Origin: CAYRNR01 sp964425605
GTDB lineage: Bacteria; Myxococcota_A; UBA796; UBA9615; CAYRNR01
Length of the DNA: 64,000 bases
Direction: 5' to 3'
Assembly: GCA_964425605.1 (NCBI GenBank)
Contig: CAYRNR010000007.1
Span: 45,423-109,422, forward strand
Part shown: positions 9,127 through 18,947 of the stretch, in pieces
Layout of the letters: the number at the start of each line of letters is the position of its first letter
How positions within the stretch are numbered: position 1 is the stretch's first letter
Made by a program: the position numbers and the translations under genes
Notes under the pieces: generated by a model
The model's database searches: none
What the model was told of the DNA's origin: nothing
Seen by the model: the letters and a program-made list of their open reading frames with translations, nothing else

Positions 9127-10593
9127 TCACCCGCGTGCCCGGTGGGCCTGCGAGACCCTCCTGGCCACGTCTGTTGTCAGGTCCTCGATGGACTCGGCCG
9201 CCACGAACACCTCGACGCGATCGTCGCTGGGCGCGTGGACGCCGCCGGGTTGCTCGGGGAGGACCAGCACGATGTGTTCGTCGTGCGCCTGCGCGATCCG
9301 GTGCAGAGTTGCGATCTTGTCGTTCAGGCCAGCGTGCACCGACGTTCCCGCCGCGGCCCAGGAGACCGTGACGATCGGCCGCCCCGCGGGTACGACCAGC
9401 CGCCCCTCGGTGTTCTCCGGACCGACGGTGGTGATCTCCAGATCGAAGGCGCACACGTACCGTCGGGCGTAGGCCCGGTCGGTCGAGTCGGTCACTGGTT
9501 CGGCGAGCAACACGGGTTTGCCGGCCTCGTCCGCGGCCCTTCGCACCACGTCATCGGCCAGCCCGAGCAGTCGGGCCGTGAGCCAGTGTTGTAACCCGGC
9601 CTGGTAGCGGAGTAGCTCCCCCTCGGTGGGCCCCTCGCCGAAAGGCCACAGTCGAGGCGGGCAGTGCAGCACCAGCCCCTCCACCTCGACGCTCTTCCAA
9701 ACGCTCCGGTGCACCATGAGGCTCGCCATGGCCTGCTCCGAGTGTCCGGTGAGCGCCCCGCGCACGCGGCCCGACCACGGCGTCACCGCAAGCAGCAGAC
9801 GGTGGCACGCGTCCGCGTCGATGGCGGAACCGTTCGGATCGAGCTCGACCCCGAGCAGGTACGCGTACATCCAGATCTCGTGCGGTATGGGCTGTGGTGG
9901 CGCGTTGCTCCGTCTGGGCTCGGCCACGAATGCGATCCCACCGCGCCCCCGCTGTTGAGCCCAGTCGCACAGCAGGCACAGCAACAGCCCCATGGTGGCC
10001 GTGCCGCGGGCGTAGCTGGTGTGATCCCTCGTGGCGAACGACGCCACCTCGACCCGGTCTCCGCTGCGATCGTAGCGACACCCCATCACGCCCATGAGGT
10101 GGTCGTGGACGCAGAAGCGCTGGGGCCGCCACTCGTCGTAGCGGGGCAGCCGCCCCTTCTCGGTGTGCTCCATCGGCTTGTCTCGGTTCTGCGCCGCGTA
10201 CTCGTCGTGGAAGCCGTCCGCGAAGGAGTTGAAACGAGCCAGCGTCTCCTTGAGGACCTCGTCCGCGCGCGACCTCTGGCGGTCGATGGCGTGGGCGTGC
10301 TCGGCGACCGGATCCCAGCCGGTCGCTCGACGGTTCTGGTACGCGCCCCAGTTCGCGCCCAGGGATTCGGCGATCTGCTCGCCGAGGTCCCCCAGCGCAT
10401 CCCAGAGTACGAGTTGGACGTCGGGGCGCGCCCGTAGCTCGTCCGGGCCGAGATCTGCCAGCAGGGGAGGAACGTGGAAGCAGGCGAACAAGGAGCCGTC
10501 CAGGTGCTCGGCTGGCACCAGCGCGCCGCGCAGCGGCGTCCACTCCAGCAGGAACTGGCGGATGGCCTGGTCAGGGAGGGTCATCGGGATCAC
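9127..10593 (-). CDS. Hypothetical protein, 488 residues
   Basis: This large protein belongs to no family I recognise. It contains His/Cys-rich patches (QRFCVHDHLMGVMGCRY; LLCLLCDWAQQRGRGG) that could be metal or active sites, and a C-terminal part ending in strand-rich sequence (HIVLVLPEQPGG). The first start is a GTG that overlaps the upstream stop. An ATG three codons later follows a GGGTGAT element at a better distance, so the true N-terminus may be at 10584. Its place between a nuclease-like gene and small unknowns in the helicase operon suggests a component of the same system. Confidence 0.65.
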   Translation of the reverse strand: MIPMTLPDQAIRQFLLEWTPLRGALVPAEHLDGSLFACFHVPPLLADLGPDELRARPDVQLVLWDALGDLGEQIAESLGANWGAYQNRRATGWDPVAEHAHAIDRQRSRADEVLKETLARFNSFADGFHDEYAAQNRDKPMEHTEKGRLPRYDEWRPQRFCVHDHLMGVMGCRYDRSGDRVEVASFATRDHTSYARGTATMGLLLCLLCDWAQQRGRGGIAFVAEPRRSNAPPQPIPHEIWMYAYLLGVELDPNGSAIDADACHRLLLAVTPWSGRVRGALTGHSEQAMASLMVHRSVWKSVEVEGLVLHCPPRLWPFGEGPTEGELLRYQAGLQHWLTARLLGLADDVVRRAADEAGKPVLLAEPVTDSTDRAYARRYVCAFDLEITTVGPENTEGRLVVPAGRPIVTVSWAAAGTSVHAGLNDKIATLHRIAQAHDEHIVLVLPEQPGGVHAPSDDRVEVFVAAESIEDLTTDVARRVSQAHRARG

Positions 10594-11513
10594 CCGTAGT
10601 GCTCATGGAGTTCGATTTTTGCGCACCCGGCTTCTTCCAGCCGCTCGTTGACCTCCCTGAGCTTCGTGAAGCCGCTGCTGAAGGAACGGTTGCACACAAA
10701 ATGGGCTTGTGTGATTTCTCCGGTCTTCAGCGCGACCTCGAGGCCATCCAGCTGCTGCTTGTCCAGGGCCCTGGCCCCACCGGTGAACTTGGTGTCCACG
10801 TAGATGCGCTCGGTTCCGCGCGAGATCAGGAAGTCGGCTTCGGTGGTCCTCCGGTCGGGCTGGGAGAAGACGCCGCCGGGAGTGTTGAGCCCCCCCGTGC
10901 CCGATCCATATCGGGCCTGAAGCTTGAACCCGAAGTCCAGGTGGTCCGTGGAGCTGATGAACAGATCGTTGGATGGGACGCTCGTGAGCCGAGCGGCTGC
11001 GAGGACCTCGAATGCGTACCCGTTGGCGTTGTTGTTGCTCCCTCTGTGACTGATCGTGGACACCCATGAATCTGCGTCAGCCCCAGCCGGCTCGAAAAGG
11101 CCGGGGGCGTTGGGATGGTCGCGCAAGAGGATCTGCAGCGCTCCAGGCAGTTCGTGGGCGATTCCCGGATCCAGGGCAGGGTTGCCCAGGCCCCTGACGA
11201 GATCCGCCTGTGCCGCGGGCCGGGCATTCATGAGGCCTGTGACGAACTCCTGGTCCTTCGGCTCCATACCTCGAACGCGTTGCGTGAATGTCTCGACCTG
11301 TGCGCTGGATACACCGTGCGCCACTGCACGGGCTGGGTCGAGCTTCAGGTCGGGAGTCAGGAGTCCAGGATCGGCTTCCCCTCTTAGAGCCAGCCCGTAC
11401 TCCGCTGTCATCCGCTGAAGCGACTCCTCGCGATTGCTGGGCAGATCGTCCGGATCGATGGGGAAGTTGTCCCGGTCCGAAGCCGAGTAGATGAGGTGGC
11501 AGCCCTGGGCCAT
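10590..11513 (-). CDS. PD-(D/E)XK nuclease-like protein
   Basis: The C-terminal half of this 307-residue protein shows the layout of a restriction-endonuclease-like core. There is a helix with an acidic residue (GYAFEVLAAARL, Glu169), a strand with Glu225 and Asp227 (TEADFLISRG), then IYVDTKF with Asp240-x-Lys242, followed by a helix (KQQLDGLEVAL). Comparable proteins cleave DNA or act as nuclease-derived binding domains. The N-terminal 150 residues are unrecognised. It overlaps the next gene by 4 bases. The fold call is by motif only and would fit either an active nuclease or a degenerate relative. Confidence 0.55.
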   Translation of the reverse strand: MAQGCHLIYSASDRDNFPIDPDDLPSNREESLQRMTAEYGLALRGEADPGLLTPDLKLDPARAVAHGVSSAQVETFTQRVRGMEPKDQEFVTGLMNARPAAQADLVRGLGNPALDPGIAHELPGALQILLRDHPNAPGLFEPAGADADSWVSTISHRGSNNNANGYAFEVLAAARLTSVPSNDLFISSTDHLDFGFKLQARYGSGTGGLNTPGGVFSQPDRRTTEADFLISRGTERIYVDTKFTGGARALDKQQLDGLEVALKTGEITQAHFVCNRSFSSGFTKLREVNERLEEAGCAKIELHEHYG

Positions 11514-11524
11514 GGTCCCCCCGT

Positions 11525-13456
11525 TCAGTGATATGGGATGGCGTCACACAGCGCGTCGACGGAGTCCGGCGCCAACAGGGGGGAGAGCCGCTCTCTCCAG
11601 CCCGGGTATCCCAGCTTCTCCAGCTCTCTGCACCAGGTGTCCACACCCACCAAGACGGAGTCTATCGCCCGTTCTGACCGGCCCTCAATGCTCGCGTGCA
11701 GCGCCCGGTAGACCGTGCCCAGAAGGACGAACAGCGAGGTGGGCTCGCAGCCCTCGATCGGGCAGGCCTCGACCAGCTGGGTGGCGAATGAGCGCCGGCT
11801 CGCGTGGGCGTGGGATCGGTTTCGAGCGCAGGCGAGCAGGACGAACAGCCAGGCGTGTCCCCACCGGCCCGTCCACGGCGGCTCGGGCGGCGGTTCGAAG
11901 GGGGCGTCGCGAAGGCGGGCCAGCTCGGCTTCATAGTGCAGGCAGAACCCCATGTGGGAGCGTCGCGCGCCGACGCTGGCGACCGGCGCCCAGGGGCCGA
12001 CCGATTCCCCGAGGAGGCGCTCAGCTCTCGACAGGTCGGACTCAGCGCCCTCCGATCGCGCCCGCGCCAGCAACGCGTGGACGAGGTAGTTGCGGCTCCT
12101 GCCCCCTTCGCTGGCTAGGGAGCGGTCCGCCTCCTGCACGGCTCGTTCACCCCAGCGGACCGCGTCGTCGTGGCGGTGGCACGCTCGCATCACCTGACAC
12201 AGCGAACCGAGCACCCGGACCCGATCCGGCGGGGGGGTGACCGCCAGGTCCTCGATACAGCTCTCGAGCGCGGCGATCGATTTTCGAGGATCGCCCGCAT
12301 CGATGGAGTGCGAGGCGATCAGCGCCGCGTGGAAAGCCCGGTCGCCGGCCCCGAAGCACTCCGGATGCCGCCTATGCTGCTCCCCGGCCTCGATCAAGGG
12401 TCCCGCCGCGGCCACCATACGACCCGCATGGAGGTGACTAGCGCCTGCGTATCGCAGCAGACGAGCGCGGTACAGGGGCTCGCTCACATGGGGCAGCAGC
12501 CAGCGCGTGACCGCGTCCGCATCGTCGAACCGCACATGCCGAGCCAACCCGTCCATCAGCTCCAGCATCCCGTCGATCTCGGTGCGGTGGGGGGCGCCGC
12601 ACAGGCGCTGCAGACCGTCGGCCAGCGGAGGCAGGCGGAGCAGGGCTGCGAGGTCGTCGGCCTCCTCGACGCGCACCGCTTCGAGCACCGCAGATCCCTT
12701 CAACTCCTCCACCTGGTGAGCCGTGAGGATTGCGGTCAGCCCCTCGCCGTACTCCCGCACGAATGCAGCGAGCTTGGGCTCCACCGCCCCCACCGGCCCG
12801 AAGGAATCGTCCGGCTCCAGGGTCCCGGTCGCGAAGACGGGCCTGTCGCTCCACGGCAGACGGGCGGGTTCGTGCCGCGTGTCACGGGTCCTGCAGGCGG
12901 CGCGGAGCACGGCCAGGATCAGGGGGACTTCCCAGCTTCGGCCGCCGATGGCGTCCACGTGGATCGGGCACAGCAGACGGATCGACAGCGCTCGACGCCA
13001 GCGCAGCGGGAGGACCTGTCCGGTCTCCTCGTGCCAGACCTCGGCCAGGCGATCCACCAGACCCAAAAAGGCGGTCAGCGGCGTGGCGCCCCTGTCTTCG
13101 CCGAGCCCGAATGCGCCAAAAGCGTCGGTGACCTCCCAGTCCTCGGCGTCCGTGGCGTCGAGGGGCGCCACCATGCCCGTACCAAGGGGGGCGCACCACA
13201 GCGGAATGCAATGCTGGACCTCCACCACCGGGGGGCATGGGCCCTGGGCGCCGGCGTATCGCCGCCACATCGCCTCGATGCGAGCGCGGCGCCCCAGGAG
13301 CGCGGGAGCGAGCTTCCTCTGAGAGAGGAATGCCGTCCCCTGCACGGCCGCGGCCCGTCGTGCGGGGTCCTCCCACGTCTGGAGCAGGCGTACGGCGTTT
13401 GCCGCCGCGAACGGGGCCTCGACCAGATACCAGAGGTGGTGAGACTTGGCGTTCAT
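11525..13456 (-). CDS. Lon-type (S16-like) protease domain fused to helical/TPR-like repeats, copy 1
   Basis: Residues about 165-260 of this 643-residue protein resemble the proteolytic domain of Lon. There is a Ser in GGRSWEVPLILAVLRAA (Ser174), a strand FATGTLEPDD, then VGAVEPKLAAF with Lys228 where Lon has its catalytic Lys. No AAA+ module or Walker motif is present, unlike Lon. The remaining 380 residues are helical and rich in Ala, Leu and Arg, consistent with TPR-like repeats. The ATG at 13456 begins a leftward operon. Lon-like cleavage of an operon-encoded partner is inference. The Ser-Lys spacing (54) is longer than in Lon, so activity is uncertain. A second such protein occurs at 39012-40808. 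Confidence 0.6.
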   Translation of the reverse strand: MNAKSHHLWYLVEAPFAAANAVRLLQTWEDPARRAAAVQGTAFLSQRKLAPALLGRRARIEAMWRRYAGAQGPCPPVVEVQHCIPLWCAPLGTGMVAPLDATDAEDWEVTDAFGAFGLGEDRGATPLTAFLGLVDRLAEVWHEETGQVLPLRWRRALSIRLLCPIHVDAIGGRSWEVPLILAVLRAACRTRDTRHEPARLPWSDRPVFATGTLEPDDSFGPVGAVEPKLAAFVREYGEGLTAILTAHQVEELKGSAVLEAVRVEEADDLAALLRLPPLADGLQRLCGAPHRTEIDGMLELMDGLARHVRFDDADAVTRWLLPHVSEPLYRARLLRYAGASHLHAGRMVAAAGPLIEAGEQHRRHPECFGAGDRAFHAALIASHSIDAGDPRKSIAALESCIEDLAVTPPPDRVRVLGSLCQVMRACHRHDDAVRWGERAVQEADRSLASEGGRSRNYLVHALLARARSEGAESDLSRAERLLGESVGPWAPVASVGARRSHMGFCLHYEAELARLRDAPFEPPPEPPWTGRWGHAWLFVLLACARNRSHAHASRRSFATQLVEACPIEGCEPTSLFVLLGTVYRALHASIEGRSERAIDSVLVGVDTWCRELEKLGYPGWRERLSPLLAPDSVDALCDAIPYH

Positions 13457-13533
13457 GGACACCCCCTGGCGCAAGGATAGCGTGGGTTGGGGGTGAGCGC
13501 GTCGGCAGCGCGACTCGGCGAGGATGGCGGGGA

Positions 13534-15820
13534 TCAGTAGATGTAGAGCGTCCCGTGCAGGTCGTTGCTGTACCCGTCGGCAGAGACCTGGATGGTGAAC
13601 GAGACCGTGTGACCGCTGGGGGTCGAGGGGGCGACCTCGAAGTCGAAGTCGTTGTTGCACGTCTCGGTGGCCCCCGGAGCGATGTCCGGCCAGTTCTCGG
13701 AGTCGTCGGTGACGGTGATGTAGGGATCGTTGATCACCAGGGTCGCCTCCACGTTCGTGGCGGTGCCAGAGCCGCTGTTGGTCAGGGAGCTCAGCATCTC
13801 GATGTCCTCGCCGGGCTCGATCCGACCGTCTCCGTCACCGTCAGAGCCGCCGCTGGTGTCGTCGTCGATGGCGTAGGTGCCGGACGCGATGTCGGGGCTG
13901 CCCCCGCCGCCCTGGTTGGTCACCACGAAGTAGCCACCGAGGGAGTTGGAGTAGCCGTCGGCGGTGATGTCGAGGGTGAAGCTCACCGTGTGGCCGTCGG
14001 GGGTGATGGGATCCACGTCGAAGTCGAAGTCGTTGTTGCACGTCTCGGTGGCGCCCGGGGCGATGTCCGGATAGGACTCGGAGTCGTCGGTGACGCTGAT
14101 GTACGCGTCGTTGATGACGAGGACGGCGCTGACGTTCGTCGCGGTCCCGGTGCCGGAGTTGGTGAGGGCGACCAGGAACTCGATGTCTTCGCCCGCGTCG
14201 ATGACGCCGTCTCCATTGCCGTCGGAACCGCCGCTGGTGTCGTCGTCGATGTCGAACGTGCCGGACGCGATGTCGGGACCGTTGCCTCCCCCACCGCCGT
14301 TGTTGGTCACCACGAAGGTGCCGCCGAGGGAGTTGGCGTAGCCGTCGGCGGTGATGTCTAGGGTGAAGCTCACGGTGTGGCCGTCGGGGGTGCCGGGGTC
14401 CACGTCGAAGTCGAAGTCGTTGGTACACGTCTCGGTGGCGCCGGGCGCGATGTCGGGCCAGTCCTCGGAGTCGTCGGAGACGCTGATGTAGGCGTCGTTG
14501 ATGACGAGGGCCGCGCTGACGTTGGTGGCCATGCTCGAGCCGCTGTTGATGAGATGGACCAGGAATTCGATGTCCTCGCCCGCGTCGATGACGCCGTCGT
14601 CGTTGCCGTCGGAGCCCCCGCTGGTGTCGTCGTCGATGGAGTACGTGCCGGACGCAATGTCGGGGCTTCCACCTCCTCCACCGGCGTTGTTCACCACGAA
14701 CGAGCCGGTCAAGGAACGGGCGTAGCCGTCGGCCGTGATGTCGAGGGTGAAGCTCACCGTGTGACCGTCGGGAGTGCTGGGGTCCACGTCGAAGTCGAAG
14801 TCGTTGTTGCACGTCTCGGTGGCGCCGGGCGCGATGTCGGGCCAGTCCTCGGAGTCGTCGGAGACGCTGATGTAGGCGTCGTTGATGACGAGGGCCGCGC
14901 TGACGTTGGTGGCCGTGGCCGTCCCCGAGTTGGAGAGGTCGACCAGGAGCTCGATGTCCTCGCCCGCGTCGATGACGCCGTCGTCGTTGCCGTCGGAGCC
15001 GCCGCTGGTGTCGTCGTCGATGGCGTAGGAGATGGACGAGATGTTGGGGGCGCCGCCACCTCCGTGGTTGGTCACGACGAAGGAGCCGGTCAGGGAGTTG
15101 GCGTAGCCGTCGGCCGTGATGTCGAGGGTGAAGCTCACGGTGTGACCGTCGGGAGTGCTGGGGTCCACGTCGAAGTCGAAGTCGTTGTTGCACGTCTCGG
15201 TGGCGCCCGGGGCGATGTCCGGATAGGACTCGGAGTCGTCGGTGACGCTGATGTACGCGTCGTTGATGACGAGGACGGCGCTGACGTTCGTCGCGGTTCC
15301 GGTGCCGGAGTTGGTGAGGTTCAACAGGAGCTCGATGTCCTCGCCTGCGTCGATGACGCCGTCGTCGTTGCCGTCGGAGCCCCCGCTGGTGTCGTCGTCA
15401 ACGGAGTACGTGCCGGACGCGATGTCCGGGCTGCCGCCTCCTCCACCGGCGTTGTTCACCACGAAGGAGCCTGTCAGGGAACGGGCGTAGCCGTCGGCCG
15501 TGATGTCCAGGGTGAAGCTCACCGTGTGACCGTCCGGGGTGTTCGGATCCACGTCGAAGTCGAAGTCGTGGTCGCACGTCTCGGTGGCGCCCGGTGCGAT
15601 GTCGGGCCAGTTCTCGGAGTCGTCGGTGACGCTGATGTAGGCGTCGTTGATGACGAGGACGGCGCTGAGGTTGGTGGCGGTGTCCGCGCCGGAGTTGGTG
15701 AGGCCCACCAAGAATTCGATGTCTTCGCCCGCGTCGATGACGCCGTCGCCGTTGCCGTCGGAGCCGCCGCTGGTGTCGTCGTCGATGGTGTAGGAGATCG
15801 ACGAGATGTCCGGTGTCGCG
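13534..15820 (-). repeat. Six tandem ~380-bp repeats inside the lipoprotein gene
   Basis: Starting about 15815, the coding strand repeats at intervals of roughly 380 bases (new units begin near 15430, 15048, 14668, 14280 and 13900). The units stay nearly identical at DNA level, for example in the stretch encoding GHTVSFTLDITADGY. Such nucleotide identity means recent duplication or ongoing gene conversion, and the copy number may vary between strains. The last unit, next to the stop codon, is the most diverged. Confidence 0.85.
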
Positions 15821-17043
15821 TCCGCACCCGAGTACGCCTCGATATCCAGCGAGACCTCGTCGGCGAGATCGGGGACCGCGGCACAGAGATCGTGCAGCGC
15901 CCGCGCCTTGTTGCTGCTCGTGCCGCCGGAGTGGTGCAGGCCGATGGCGCGGTGGCTGGCCTCCGCGAAGACCAGCGCTCCGGAGGTCCCGCCGAGGGTG
16001 TCGGCGGAGTGGGCGAGCGCACCCGAACCATCGTATGACGTACCACTCGACGTGTAGTCGGCGGCCGGGTAGGACATCACGATCCCGGGCGACATCTTCT
16101 TGGTCCGCTCGTCCTCGTCCTCCTCGTCGGCGACCCAGACACACCTGGCGCCGTCGGCGACCTCGTCCTCGCGGTAGCAGTTCTGGTGCAGGACGTACAG
16201 CGCGTCGCCGGCGACAGGTTCGGGGACGGTGGCCAGTTCGAGGTCGATGTACCCACCCAGGGATTCGGACAGGACCAGGCCGTCGTTGTCGTCGGGAGCA
16301 CAGCGAAGCAGCGCCATGTCCTCGTCCTCGTCCTGAACCACGATGTCGTTGCAGATCCAGGCGTCGTCCCGGAGGTCCGATCGAGTGTCGTAGTCCTCGT
16401 CCACCAGGTAGTCGAAGTTCACCCGGAACGCGGAGGCGCCGTCGTCGACGCAGTGGTGGTTCGTGATGATCAGGGTGGGGGAGACGAGGGACGCCGTACA
16501 TCGGTACGAGTCACCGTCGGCATCGGAGAAGGAGAAGTAGCCGACGAATCGGGCGAGCGCCCTCCGCTCGCTGTCCGCCTCCAGATCGGCGACCTCGGAC
16601 CAGTCGAGGTCGTCGATGATCTTCTCGTCGTGGTCCTCGGCGCTGTCGTCCTGGCCGCCGTCGGTATCGTCGTCGTCGGCCAGGTCGTCGTCGTCCCCGG
16701 TGTCGTCATCGGCCGCCTGGTCGTCGTCGTCGCCGGGGGCACCGTCATCATCGTCGTCGCCCAGCGCGCCGCACTCACACTCGTCCCACCCCTCCTCGTC
16801 GTCGAGGCAGGTCTGCACGCCGTCGTCCCCCGAAGGGCAGGGGCAGTACTGGACCTCGCCCGGATCGCAGAACGAGCTGACCCCCCCACACCCGGCGAGG
16901 ACCAGAACAGGCAGCCCCAGCATCAGGGCGAACGCGGCCAGGGGCAGCGTTCCGGGGGACCTGAGGATGCCGGGAACGGCGGCCTCGGTGCCGCGCGTCG
17001 AGTTGCCGAGAGCCGTGAGGGAACCGGGGGTGGAGCGATTCAT
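13534..17043 (-). CDS. Trypsin-like serine protease lipoprotein with Asp-rich linker and six tandem repeats
   Basis: This is an exported 1169-residue lipoprotein. A hydrophobic segment ends in the lipobox VLVLAGC (Cys52), followed by a small Cys-rich module and a long Asp run. The next part is trypsin-like: TASLVSPTLIITNHHCV holds the catalytic His, DEDMALLRC the Asp, and LGGTSGALVF the Ser. Then come six repeats of roughly 127 residues, each with an acidic DDDTSGGSDGN...DAGEDIE start that looks calcium-binding and an Ig-like beta domain. The protein probably sits on the outer membrane or cell surface. The start is the ATG at 17043 preceding the signal sequence. The substrate is unknown. Confidence 0.8.
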   Translation of the reverse strand: MNRSTPGSLTALGNSTRGTEAAVPGILRSPGTLPLAAFALMLGLPVLVLAGCGGVSSFCDPGEVQYCPCPSGDDGVQTCLDDEEGWDECECGALGDDDDDGAPGDDDDQAADDDTGDDDDLADDDDTDGGQDDSAEDHDEKIIDDLDWSEVADLEADSERRALARFVGYFSFSDADGDSYRCTASLVSPTLIITNHHCVDDGASAFRVNFDYLVDEDYDTRSDLRDDAWICNDIVVQDEDEDMALLRCAPDDNDGLVLSESLGGYIDLELATVPEPVAGDALYVLHQNCYREDEVADGARCVWVADEEDEDERTKKMSPGIVMSYPAADYTSSGTSYDGSGALAHSADTLGGTSGALVFAEASHRAIGLHHSGGTSSNKARALHDLCAAVPDLADEVSLDIEAYSGADATPDISSISYTIDDDTSGGSDGNGDGVIDAGEDIEFLVGLTNSGADTATNLSAVLVINDAYISVTDDSENWPDIAPGATETCDHDFDFDVDPNTPDGHTVSFTLDITADGYARSLTGSFVVNNAGGGGGSPDIASGTYSVDDDTSGGSDGNDDGVIDAGEDIELLLNLTNSGTGTATNVSAVLVINDAYISVTDDSESYPDIAPGATETCNNDFDFDVDPSTPDGHTVSFTLDITADGYANSLTGSFVVTNHGGGGAPNISSISYAIDDDTSGGSDGNDDGVIDAGEDIELLVDLSNSGTATATNVSAALVINDAYISVSDDSEDWPDIAPGATETCNNDFDFDVDPSTPDGHTVSFTLDITADGYARSLTGSFVVNNAGGGGGSPDIASGTYSIDDDTSGGSDGNDDGVIDAGEDIEFLVHLINSGSSMATNVSAALVINDAYISVSDDSEDWPDIAPGATETCTNDFDFDVDPGTPDGHTVSFTLDITADGYANSLGGTFVVTNNGGGGGNGPDIASGTFDIDDDTSGGSDGNGDGVIDAGEDIEFLVALTNSGTGTATNVSAVLVINDAYISVTDDSESYPDIAPGATETCNNDFDFDVDPITPDGHTVSFTLDITADGYSNSLGGYFVVTNQGGGGSPDIASGTYAIDDDTSGGSDGDGDGRIEPGEDIEMLSSLTNSGSGTATNVEATLVINDPYITVTDDSENWPDIAPGATETCNNDFDFEVAPSTPSGHTVSFTIQVSADGYSNDLHGTLYIY

Positions 17044-17145
17044 GGTGGCCTCCTGCGAACCTTGTTCTCGTCCTCCCCTCTCCAGACGGCGCATTGCGAG
17101 CGGTCTGACAGCAAAAATTCTCGTCGGGGTGCAGCGCTCGAGCGG

Positions 17146-18390
<1,245 letters not shown>

Positions 18391-18409
18391 GGTGCCTCCT
18401 GCCTCCCGA

Positions 18410-18868
18410 TCAGTGGGTGTCCGGACGACGCCCGGAGCGAGACTGAGCGTTCCGCTCCACCGCACCCCACGAGCTGCGCGGAGCGCCCGGACCGCCGTGA
18501 CCATGCGTGCGGTCGGGGGCGCGCAGGGACATCACGCGCTCCCAGCGCTGGTCGTTGCGGAACTCCACCACCAGCCAGTGGGGCAGGCGCACCGTCGTGA
18601 TGTGGACCTGGCGCGCGCCGTCCATGGCCGCGAACCGCACCACGACGTCGCTGGGCGCCGCGCCCGTCTGCGGCGCCTGCCAGTACTCCCAGACCCGCTC
18701 GTAGCGGTCGTCCGTGAACGCGGCGTACAGGCCGTCCTCGGCCTGCATCACGCGGCCCACGGTCCTCCAACTCGCCGAGCCGCGGGGTCCCGTCTGCACG
18801 AGCAGGCGGTGGAGGCGGCCGGGGGTGATGTCGGTGCGGATGTCGGCGTGGGCGGCGGTGATGGCCAT
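18410..18868 (-). CDS. Hypothetical protein, 152 residues
   Basis: This small protein lies 19 bases upstream of clpX on the same strand and is likely co-transcribed with it. It has a compact N-terminal half with many aromatic residues (YERVWEYWQAP; RLPHWLVVEFRNDQRWERV) that looks like a beta-barrel or SH3-like fold, and a disordered Arg/Gly/His-rich tail. No family is recognised. The ATG at 18868 follows a clear GAGGAGA ribosome site. A ClpX adaptor is one possibility, based only on position. Confidence 0.6.
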   Translation of the reverse strand: MAITAAHADIRTDITPGRLHRLLVQTGPRGSASWRTVGRVMQAEDGLYAAFTDDRYERVWEYWQAPQTGAAPSDVVVRFAAMDGARQVHITTVRLPHWLVVEFRNDQRWERVMSLRAPDRTHGHGGPGAPRSSWGAVERNAQSRSGRRPDTH

Positions 18869-18947
18869 GTCGAGGTCTCCTCGTGGTTTCGACGTTCAGG
18901 GGAGGAGACGGTGGGGCGGGGAGGTTCTGACTTGGGGGGTGGGCGGG

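Noticed and set aside
13534..15820. Regular repeats considered as a CRISPR array
   Set aside because: The unit is about 380 bases, continuous and coding; there are no short repeats with unique spacers and no cas gene.
14377..16038. Antisense Val/Gly/Asp-rich reading frame over the lipoprotein repeats
   Set aside because: It mirrors the tandem repeats on the other strand and has no plausible start signal or family.
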